The translations under genes were made by a program, and so were the position numbers. A DNA stretch of 64,000 bases, from contig NC_035445.2 of the NCBI RefSeq assembly GCF_002127325.2, positions 85,389,644-85,453,643 on the forward strand, given 5' to 3'. Positions 55,132 to 64,000 of this stretch are shown in pieces (position 1 is the stretch's first letter; each line of letters starts with the position of its first letter). This DNA comes from Helianthus annuus (Eukaryota > Streptophyta > Magnoliopsida > Asterales > Asteraceae). The notes under the pieces were generated by a model. That model made no database searches, was not told the origin of the DNA, and saw only the letters and a list, made by a program, of their open reading frames with translations.

Positions 55132-58100
55132 TCAATAGCCCCAGTAGTCATTTCTGATTTCATCATCAAATTTCTGTTTTAATTCTGGGTGTTTCTCAAA
55201 GTATTCATCAGCTGTCATGGTGCTAAGTTTTTTCTGTAACAACAAACAGAGCTTAATTTCACCATAATAAATAAAAGAGTAAACTGTCAAAATGGTCCTA
55301 AAGGTATGGTCAATTTTGCCACTTTAGTCCAAAACTCAAACCTTTTAAACCTGGGTCCTTGTGGTTTCAATTTTGTTGCCATTTTCATCCAAAATCAAAA
55401 TCAGGTCAGATTTTTCAGTTAACATCCAGCTTTTTGTCTTTTTCCTCCCTTTTAATGAAGGGCAAATTGGTCAGATTTTTTTTAATTGTTATAATAAAAC
55501 GTTAAAAGACCATTTTGCCATTCATTAAATGGGAGGAAAAAGACAAAAAAAAAAGCTGGATGTTAACTGAAAAATCTGATCAGATTTTGATTTTGGATGA
55601 AAATGGCAACAAAAATGAAACCACAGAGACCCAGATTCAAAAGGTTTAAGTTTTGGACTAAAGTGGTAAAAGTGGCCAAACCTCAGGGACCGTTTTGGCA
55701 GTTTACTCTAAAAGATTTTTCAGTTATAAAACTGATTTAATCAATTGTCACCTTTAGCTCTTGGACATCAGCAATTTCTTTTTCCAATCTTTCAGATTCC
55801 TTGAGTGATTTTTGTTCAGCCTCTTTCAGCTCCACCAACTGTATTTGCATAAACACAATGGTTTCACTATCGAATGAACATGTGAATCCCCGTAATACAA
55901 TAATTCACATTATATTATACTCGCAAACAATTAGACGATAAAAAGATCACTTTATTCAATTATATACTTGAATAAAAAAGCATTTCTCGGTTACAAAAAC
56001 TCACACGTCTACAGTTATTTTAATCATGTGACTTTCTTAAATCAAACTAACCATTGTAAATCACTATCGACAACTGAACAAGTTGATATTATCATCCTGA
56101 ATTGATCTATTATGATATCTAATTCGATTAAACAGGACAAGAGTGATGTAACTTGATCGATTGATAAACTGTTATATTATAAATACTATAAAAATGTTTA
56201 AAGATACAACGATTTTTCTGCCCAAATTTACCAAAAATAAAACTTCAATCTTGAAAAGCTTAGGTGTCGGTTTCTTATAAGCTGCAATCTTTTTTTTTTT
56301 GTTGGCCAACATAATATTTTCCCAACATTCATAGAAACATGGCATAGAAATTGATTTGATTGATCTAAGAGCCCCATAGATCCTATCATGGTTTTAAAAA
56401 ACGGTTGAGACGAAACGCCCAAAAAACGATTTTGAGCCGCGCCTCAGGGGGTTTATATTGTATGTGCGCCTCAGGGGTTTTTGATATTTGTTTTTGATGT
56501 TTTTGACTTTTTGTGTCAAATTCAAGCAATTTATGTCTTTTTTATGTGTGTTTTTTATGATTTTGATGAATTTAGTTAGTATTATTATTTTTATAAGATA
56601 TATAATTTTTTTATTTATTTTTTAAATCCGCCTCGGGCTTACGCCTCAGTTCGCCTCGAGGCTTACGCCTCTTGAGGCGAAGGGAAAACGCCTCAAAACT
56701 CGTTTCCGTTCTTTTAAACCTTGGATCCTATATCTATACGAAAAGAAAATCACATAACAAAGTGTAACTCATTTGGATCATAAACTAGAACAAAGAAAAG
56801 AGAACAATGCTGAGTAGGAGTTCTAACCAACTCGTCAAACTTGGGTTTATACTTAGGAGTGGTAGTGTCTACAAACTTGGGGATTTCGACACCTGTACAG
56901 AGAAATAGGAGCAATCAACTAAACTGTGATAACATATCGTAAAATATAAAAAAAAAAAAAAAACACTTGCCAAATCAAATTATACGCTACATATTATACA
57001 TATCATAATCCAACTATTTTACCATAGCTGCCCTTTGACACCATAAACAAGGCTCTATTGCATACCGCTAGTGATAAGACTAAAATGTAGTGATATAGAA
57101 ATACAAAAAAAGTAAAGATTTTATATATATCCAGTTTGATGTTCTTTAAGTGACAAAATTGCAGACTTGTTTAAACTTTAAACAGAAGTTTTCTGTTATT
57201 AAGCATAATAAATTCTGCAATTCTTATTATAAATATGCAGAGAATAACAAGATAAACACTTAAAAAAATTAGGCTTGAAAATCTATGTCGTTTGTTTCAA
57301 ATGTATGTGATAACAGAACAGAGTCACAAGCACTTAGATGGAGACCATGCTAACTGCTTCTATAATATTTCTAAGAGTTAAATGCCATTTTAGTCCCTGT
57401 GGTTTGGGCCATTTTGCTAGTTTAGTCCAAAGGTTTCATTTTTCACCTGTGGGCCCAAAAAGGTTTCACCGTTGCCATTTTAGTCCACTGGGTGAACTTC
57501 ATCAAATTTTTATGTTAACGAGAAGGTTAATTCGGTCATTTTATATGTAATTCTGTTAACTAGAAGGGCAATTCAACCATATAAAATGACCGAATTGGCC
57601 TTCTCGTTAACATAAAAAAATGGATGAAGTTAACCCAGTGGACTAAATGGCAACAGTGAAACCTTTTTGGACCCACAGGTGAAAAATGAAACATTTGGAC
57701 TAAACTGGCAAAATGAACCAAACCACAGGGACAAAAATGACATTTAACTCTATTTCTAATGGACTGCAAGTGCAGCACAAGTTAGCATAGCATTCGTCTA
57801 AAAATACGCTACCAGAATATACATATTTGAAAAGCAGGACATACCATCATAATACTCTTTGTAAGAATCGACTATGCGAGATCCAAGTCCTTTTCTGTAG
57901 TACTCCCAGTCAATAGGTTCTGGTTCCTGAAATATATTAAAACAACGATCCCCCAACATTAATATCCAATTAAATTAAAACATAATAATGTTGACCACAG
58001 AAGCATACGAACTCACGCATGCCAACAATTCATTAGATGTTCCTGCATCGGATTTAAGTTCAATCATATAAGCATGCACATAAAGAGTCTTGGGGCATGA

Positions 58101-59517
58101 CGGCATCCTCTAAAGTATATTTTATAGACTCCAAACTACAAGTTTATTTGTGGAAAAGAGTGATGAACATGAAAACTATTTTTTGGTATATCTATCCGAT
58201 TCTATCATAACTATCTATAATAAACGAAGTTCTTCATCCTTAAACGATTATACGCACTACGCTAGGGTCCATAGAAGAGATCCACAACTCCTAAGACTAA
58301 AAACTCTGCAACCACACAATTTAGCAGTAGTAGTCTTGCTCAACTGATTGAAAAAAAAGTTCATTCATAACACTAAACATGCATACAGAATCCAAATTAT
58401 AAAGAGATATCACCATATTAACAAAATTCACTGAAAAAAAGGGAACACTTCATTTCAACCGAGGTTTGTGTGACAATTCATAAAATCATCGCTTCCTGAT
58501 AGCATAATACAACTAACTAAATCCACTAAGGGTGAAGGGGGTGGAAGTGGCAAACCAAGCGGGGAGGTGATTTGCCGCGCGATGAAGGTGCCGCCGTCCC
58601 AATATTGCCGCACGGCGAAGGAGGTGTGCGGGGAAGAGTTTCCGCATGCGGGGTTAATGAGGGAGAGGGGGGTAGTGGTGGGGCCCACTATCTTTCAACC
58701 AATCATGTTTTTGGTTTTTTTTTTTTAAATGGTTTGAGTGAAACCACCCCCTATGTTTTTTGGGCAAGAGTGATGTATGAGAGGGGAATTGACATGGCAC
58801 ATCATGATTGGGTGGGTGAAAATTTCCCCCCATCTCATGAGAGGTGCATCCCCTTCACCCTAAGGTCTTCGGGTATACTTTAACTCTCTCCACCTAAGTG
58901 TCACATCACCCATTTTCCCCCTATTTCACTATGCCTTGATCCAAGGAAATGGTTTAATCTCATTAACTTCACCTAACCCTATTTTTAGCGTTTTATTTGT
59001 TCAAAAAAGAATAGAATAATTAATTCGATATCTTAACATCCGGTTAACAGGTTAACACATATAACCACCCTTAACACAAGGAGAGAGCGGTTTGCAATGC
59101 CGGTTAGGTTAACATGACATGTCATCGCTAATGTTAGAGTACACCCCACCCCATGGCCTAACAAACATCTCATTTCTATAATACATGATGTATCACCAAA
59201 TAACAAATAGAAATCAATATCAATAACATTTCACCTATGAACACAATTCAAATCTTCAACATTTCAAAAACCCTAACTATCCAACAAAATACAGATCTAA
59301 ATGAATAAACACAATCGAAAAAATAAAAACAAATAGGCATGAATACCTGACTGAATTTGGTCTGAAGAGTGGAATTGACTTCCTCAAATGCACGACGGAG
59401 AGAGGAGAACTCCTTGCGAGCCTCCTCGGTGACGATCATCTTGGCCATACCCTCCCAATCGATCGTCCTTGATGCCTTGAAGGCTACATCGGCTACCTTC
59501 TTCCCTGCACCGCTCAT
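55132..59517 (-). CDS. ATPQ: Mitochondrial ATP synthase subunit d, 5 exons
   Basis: Exons (minus): 59517-59347, 57926-57845, 56892-56828, 55838-55752, 55233-55132, all GT-AG and in phase, giving 168 residues, the usual plant length. The protein begins MSGAGKKVADVAFKASRTID and ends DDEIRNDYWGY. Highlights: IDWEYYRKGLGSRIVDSYKE and the charged helix VELKEAEQKSLKESERLEKE. Subunit d is part of the peripheral stalk of the F1Fo-ATP synthase, on the matrix side of the inner membrane; import uses internal information rather than a long cleaved presequence. Introns 1 to 4 are 1420, 952, 989 and 518 bp; each holds a DNA-transposon relic (58530-58860, 57375-57750, 56388-56724, 55276-55709). A CT microsatellite lies in the 5' UTR. 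The gene appears intact. Confidence 0.95.
55276..55709. mobile_element. Foldback MITE (GAGTAAA family) in ATPQ intron 4
   Basis: Arms AGAGTAAACTGTCAAAATGG and its inverse at the right end, with TTTAGTCCAAAA and CCTCAGGGACC blocks. Same length (434 bp) and plan as the element in the RRM gene intron 3. TSD not clear (flanks A-rich). Confidence 0.8.
56388..56724. mobile_element. Non-autonomous hAT element with GCCTC repeats in ATPQ intron 3
   Basis: Ends CATGGTTTTAAAA and TTTTAAACCTTG, flanked by a perfect 8-bp TSD GATCCTAT. The inside has GCGCCTCAGGGG and CGCCTCGAGGC / GAGGCG blocks around an AT-rich centre. Shares end sequence style with the hAT elements at 2233, 3598 and 4750. Confidence 0.88.
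57375..57750. mobile_element. Mutator-type MITE in ATPQ intron 2
   Basis: Ends GAGTTAAATGCCATTTTAG and its inverse, flanked by a perfect 9-bp TSD TATTTCTAA (57366-57374, 57751-57759). Shares the CCCTGTGGTTTGG / CCAAACCACAGGG blocks of the family seen at 10771 and 55276. The 9-bp duplication places the family with Mutator-like elements. Confidence 0.92.
58530..58860. mobile_element. Tourist-like MITE (PIF/Harbinger) in ATPQ intron 1
   Basis: Ends GGGTGAAGGGG and CCCCTTCACCC are exact inverted repeats. They are flanked by TAA on both sides (58527-58529, 58861-58863). The left half is GC-rich (GCCGCCGTCCC, GCCGCACGGCG), the right half holds GTGGGGCCCAC and GGGTGGGTGAAAA. 331 bp, non-coding. Confidence 0.88.
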
Positions 59518-59519
59518 CT

Positions 59520-59544
59520 TTACTCTCTCTCTCTCTCTCTCTCA
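59520..59544. repeat. CT microsatellite in the ATPQ 5' UTR
   Basis: About ten CT units directly upstream of the start codon (GA on the sense strand). Such GA-rich leaders are frequent in plant genes and may affect promoter or translation strength. Confidence 0.7.
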
Positions 59545-59925
59545 GGAGCTTGTAGGAGATAGAAAGGCAAACCCTTTCGTTTTTAGTTTTCTTTATGAGC
59601 TTTTGTGTTTCGGTTTCGGTCAGTTGTACATACTACTTATAACACAATCTCAATAAAAATTACATCGAGTTAACCACTACTCATAACACAATCTCAACAA
59701 AAATTATATCGAGTTAACCAATTAAAACAAAACACTACCTGTTATAAATATATTATTGTATTATTATGGTATGCATTTGTAAATTGGTCTTTGCGAGATA
59801 TCTATATGTCGTCTACATATACTATTATTTTGATTGCTTAATATTGAAGTTGATTTAATAGCTTTTTACGATCATATGTTATTAAAGATCAGATGGACTT
59901 GATAGTTCTATATGTTTTAAATAAA

Positions 59926-59926
<1 letters not shown>
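59545..59926. other. ATPQ promoter region, no clear elements
   Basis: AT-rich, with a direct repeat of ACAATCTCAA.AAAAATTA.ATCGAGTTAACCA at about 59640-59720 (two copies). No firm TATA box position can be given. Nothing else recognised. Confidence 0.4.

Positions 59927-59993
<67 letters not shown>
59927..59993. repeat. TA microsatellite (left flank)
   Basis: More than 30 TA units. It resumes at 60811-60832 after the foldback element, which therefore sits inside a TA repeat. Confidence 0.9.
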
Positions 59994-59998
<5 letters not shown>

Positions 59999-60812
59999 AG
60001 GTTCATGCGAGAACCACCTTTATTGCGAGAACCGCGAGAACCAATGTGAACACAAGCTAAAATAGCTAAAAAAACCTAAAAAAACCCTAAAAAAAACCTA
60101 ACCCCCACCCCCCAAAAACCTAAACCCCCCACCCCCCCCCCAAAAAAACCTAACCCCCCCCCCCCCCCAAAAAAAACCTAACCCCCCCCCAAGCTAAATG
60201 CTAAAAACTAAAACCCTCAAAAAACCTAAAAAAACCTAACCCCACCCCCAAAAACCTAAACCCCCCACCCCCCCCCCAAAAAAAAAACCTAACCCCCCCC
60301 CCCCAAAAAAAACCTAACCCCCCCCCCCCCCCCCCAAAGCTAAATGCTAAAAACTAAAACCCTCAAAAAACCTAAAAAAAACCTAACCCCCCCCCCACCC
60401 CCCCCCCCCCAAAAACCTAAACCCCCTCCCCCACCACCCAAAAACCTAAACCCCCCCCCCCCAAACTAAAATGCTAAAAACTAAACCCCCAAAAAACCTA
60501 AAAAATCTAAAAAAATCAAAAAAAAATCAAAAAAAAATCTAAAATTTTTTTTTTTATTTTTTACTATTTTTTATGTTCAAATCGCTACTTTTTGTAGCCA
60601 AAAAAAAAAATTTTTTTTTTTAAAAAAAATTTAAAAAAAAAAAATTTTTTTTTTTGGATACTAAAAGTAGCGATTTTTATATAAAAAATAGTAAAAAATA
60701 AAAAAAAAATTTTTGGGTGTTTTTTAGATTTTTTTAGCTATTACTGTTTGTGTTCACACTGGTTCTCGCGGTTCTCGCAATAAAGGGTGGTTCCTAACGG
60801 ATCTTTGTCCTA
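59992..60812. mobile_element. Foldback element within a TA microsatellite, poly-C core
   Basis: Outer arms: TTTATTGCGAGAACCGCGAG and AACCAATGTGAACAC on the left, their inverted versions on the right (60735-60790). Both ends meet TA repeats, as in the Micron-type MITEs of rice, which insert in TA microsatellites. Between the arms are poly-C arrays (60078-60475) and A/T-run palindromes with a pair TCGCTACTTTTTGTAG / CTAAAAGTAGCGA (60580-60680). Non-coding. Confidence 0.75.
60078..60475. repeat. Poly-C / AAACCTAA low-complexity array
   Basis: C-runs of up to about 17 alternate with AAAAACCTAA and GCTAAATGCTAAAAACTAAA phrases, repeated about three times with a period near 150 bp. The opposite strand has many G-runs separated by short A/T spacers and could fold as G-quadruplexes. 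Homopolymer lengths in an assembly are error-prone here. Confidence 0.7.
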
Positions 60813-61199
60813 TATATATATATATATATATAAAGTTCATTGTAAGTGATAATGACCTACCATGTGTTTTATTAGAGAGTAATGACCATTGTAATTATTT
60901 TTAAAAGCATTATAATATAATTTGTTTACTTGATGGTTTTTATAATATTTGAAATTGTATAACTTAATCTTGTTGTGTATCATCACTATTGCAATTGTAT
61001 ACGTCTTCAAGATGCTTTTGAATATTTGTATAGAGATTACAGTATAAAGCAATTAAAAGACCAAAGTTAGTTGTTTTGTTATCACTCTCATAATAGAGTC
61101 TACATGTGCTTAGATATGACACCCAAAGTGTCATATTCCATAAATCTCATTATCTATTCACGTAAGGTCATAAGAAACATTGTATGAATCAGATACACA

Positions 61200-63596
61200 A
61201 TTCTTTCTCAATTGATATCATGTAAAGAGGAGATTATTTATGAGGAAAACTTGATAAATTCTTTTTAGTTGTCACACGTGAGATATGCTCATGAAGTAGC
61301 AATATCATAAAAGAGTATGAAAGGTTTGAAGCGATTTTATACTTGTGTGATTGAGCAAAGAATGAAAATCTAACGTTTTCAGATTCTATCACATTTCCTG
61401 AAATGAATGTGATTACATATTGAGAATTGTAAAGGTAGTTATCATGGACATAATTGAGAAAGTTGTAATAATGAGATCGACCATTTAGAATTGTAATGAT
61501 GGTCACTTGAACTCAAAGGAAGTTCATACGAGCAAGATAAGATCGACCATTATCTTGTATCTTACGTTTTGTATTACATGCGAGCAAGTAATACATATAC
61601 GATCATAAATCAGAAGTTTATATTAATTGGCATGACCGGTTCGACCACACCGAGTCGATGATGATGTGAAATTATTAAAGAACTAGAAGATTCTTCTTGA
61701 TAATTATACGTTTGATGTTTGCTTTCAAAGGAAGTTATATATTTTGCAAATAACGTAGGGTGTGTTTCCCTAAATATTCTGGAAATGGTTAGAGGATATG
61801 AATATCCCAACATGATACCACTTAGTGTTTTAAATCGATGCATCGTCTAAATGGTTATCAAATTCACAACTTGAATTTTGCGTGACTTATAGCTAGCTAA
61901 TGGGATAGCAAGCACAATATTCCAGATTACATATATTTATTTCCCGAGTCACTAATGATCATTGGAATAAGTATTGCACTTAATGTACATGTTTAGACAC
62001 GAAGTGCTTTGTTGACACAATCACTAAACATTTGCAATTGGTTACAAAGCCAAATGATCGTAAGAGCAACATTCATATTTGTATTTAGCTACATGTGATT
62101 TTAAATGTACAACATTATTTCACATCAAGCCAACAAGTTATAATACTTCCTCCCTATGACAATTGGTTTTTGGTCAGGAACCAGATATTTCCCATCTAAT
62201 GTTTTTGGTTGTGTGATATATATATTTTTAATGATCCACCACAACGCACATATGGGATCTTAAAGGAGATAGGGAAATACATGTTGGGTATGAACAACTA
62301 TCTATGGTTAAATATAGTGAACCATTAAAGATGGGTTTATTTACAGCTCAAATTGATATCCATTTTAATGGATCAACATTCCCAACATGAGGGAGAGATT
62401 AAAGGCAGTTGGAGAAAGAATTGACACACATGAATTATCACTGATCCTCAAATTAAATGATGTGAACCAAAACTTTAAAGGATAATTCATGCACAAAGAT
62501 TAACAATTAGTTACCAGACATACTCATTAACCTAAATACTGTGACAGGCTAAGTCACATATACCAACTGCTAATGCTCCAATCAAGATTAGTGTCCTAAA
62601 GTACAACCATGTATTGGTGATGAGTCTATAGCACGCTTGAAGCGTGGTAAACTAGTCGATTCCAAGAATAAAATTTCTCGAAAATTGGAGCAAGTAATGA
62701 AGATGGTCAAGTCGAGGTTATAGTAAGAGGGTCTCCTAAAGAGACATTAGACATGATGGTTCCAGAAGAATCACAGGTACCTGAAAATAAAGAGATCTCG
62801 ATAAGTTGTATCATGTCTAAGAAATGTATGGAATCGAAATAAAAATCGACGTCGTTATACTTTGTATATAATATAGCGCTTGAAATGATTAAATGATGAG
62901 GATCAAGATTTGAGATCTGCCTATGAACGTAAACACAGAAATGTTTGGCCAAAATGGAAAGACACAAATAAGGCAGTTGAATTCTCTAATGATATGGAAA
63001 GTATTTGGATCAACAATCCATACAACTGAAGTTGTAAAATATGTTGGATATAAACGGGTCTTTTATGCGAATTATGTGAAAATCAAATTGAGTGATATAA
63101 AGGAAAATTGGTGACATAAGAATTTTCGCAAAGACCTATGTTTGATTATGAGGAGACGTATTCTCTAGTGGTGGATGTATTGACTTTCCAATATTTTATT
63201 AGTCTGGTTATATAAAGAGAGAATTGATATTCGTCTTATGAATGTTATGTATCACTTGATACTGAAAATTTACATGAAAGTCCTGAAGGATTAAATTATG
63301 TAAGTCATGTAAAGTAAGTTCTCGAGCACAATATGATCATTTATACATATTCGGATTTGAATAGGTTATGATTATTTTAAATGTTGAATATAATTGGAAC
63401 TCCTGATGAGTTTCTAAAGCAATTGAGTGCTTAAAAGGTTAATTGAAACATCTTAAAGATGTAATACTTGTGCACCAAGAAACATACATAGAAAACTTGT
63501 ACCCGGTGATTGTGATATCTCAATAAATAGTGTACATGGATGGTACAATATGGATTTTGGAGATAAAAGCAAGTGTTCATGACATTTTTGCACATG

Positions 63597-63634
<38 letters not shown>

Positions 63635-64000
63635 TAAATGGGCAAATTTATGTAGCAAAACTTTTAAAGAGTAAAAGCACTTACATATTTGGATAAGATG
63701 GAAAGAATTCCATCATGGATTGATAATGCTAGAAGCATTAATGATGTCAAAACCTCAAGAACGTATTATATGAAGTTGACAAAATACGTATGGACTAAAT
63801 AGTCGAGACGAGTGTTGTACAACTCAAGATATTCAGATAAAGAGGGATATAAGTGTGATTAAATTAGCCATGTTCTATCAACATTCTATTTTTTCATTAT
63901 AATCGCAGTTTACAATGATGATGTTTAGGCATCATCGAGAGAAACTGTCGAGCTTTTAGAGAGGGAATTTTTTAATGACATTGGCCCAATGTAATTATTA
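61200..64000 (+). mobile_element. Decayed Ty1/copia retrotransposon, runs off the window
   Basis: Translation with many stops shows in order: a GAG-pre-integrase relic (IWHDRFDHTESMMM near 61625-61670), the integrase end (QLVFGQEPDISHL near 62155-62200), RTYGILKEIGKYMLGM (near 62245), ESIARLKRGKLVDSKNK (near 62620), and reverse transcriptase traces (RIDIRLMNVMYH, IYMKVLKD near 63220-63290; GTPDEFLKAIECLK-like near 63395). Order integrase before reverse transcriptase is the copia arrangement. No LTR is seen in the window. A GT microsatellite is at about 63612-63633. Confidence 0.75.

Noticed and set aside
60078..60475. Interstitial telomere repeat
   Set aside because: The phrases resemble CCCTAAA but there is no regular 7-bp period; the C-runs vary in length and the array is enclosed by foldback arms.

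Overview
This window is plant nuclear DNA, most likely from a eudicot of the daisy family (Asteraceae). Sequence evidence for a plant: spliced genes with plant-type GT-AG introns, a P-class PPR gene, a plastid-type RRM protein, and dense nested transposons. The family assignment is an inference from the look of the retroelement and MITE families, which resemble those I know from Asteraceae. No rRNA, tRNA or CRISPR was recognised.

Four host genes are well supported. They are an adenylate kinase 6 (AK6/Fap7-type) gene at 4297-6056 (+, three exons); a chloroplast-type two-RRM RNA-binding protein gene at 8682-11342 (+, four exons); an intron-less mitochondrial-type PPR gene at 13354-14688 (-); and the mitochondrial ATP synthase subunit d gene at 55132-59517 (-, five exons, 168 aa). 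Introns and flanks of these genes are full of small non-autonomous DNA transposons. Many can be placed in a superfamily from the target-site duplication (TSD) read directly: 8 bp for hAT, 9 bp for Mutator, TAA/TTA for PIF/Harbinger.

The middle of the window (15.8-51.6 kb) is a stack of nested elements. A Mutator-like element (MULE) spans 15832-33959, with a GRF zinc-finger accessory gene and a broken transposase. It was split by a 3.5 kb LTR (TSD CTATC), now a solo LTR. That solo LTR was split in turn by a Ty3/gypsy chromovirus of Tekay/Del type (TSD CATTT; minus strand; 3.4 kb LTRs). A block of about 12.2 kb (3' LTR, gag-pol, truncated 5' LTR, solo-LTR end, MULE end, LINE fragment) then appears a second time at 39384-51608. 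Between the copies lies a third partial internal region (34886-39383). It alone keeps the primer-binding site and a 536-codon extra ORF upstream of gag. The right-hand gag-pol copy is open over 1498 codons; the left-hand copy carries three stops.

Right of this lies a decayed LINE (about 51236-55092) whose reverse transcriptase is split by a Harbinger element that itself contains a Helitron-like insert. The LINE ends 40 bp from the stop codon of the ATP synthase gene. After that gene comes a foldback element inside a TA microsatellite with extreme poly-C arrays (59992-60812). A heavily decayed Ty1/copia element runs from about 61.2 kb to the window end.

The strongest candidates for something little described are the extra ORF of the chromovirus (no lysine and no asparagine in 536 residues) and the duplicated, LTR-sharing retrotransposon block, which can be read step by step from its junctions.
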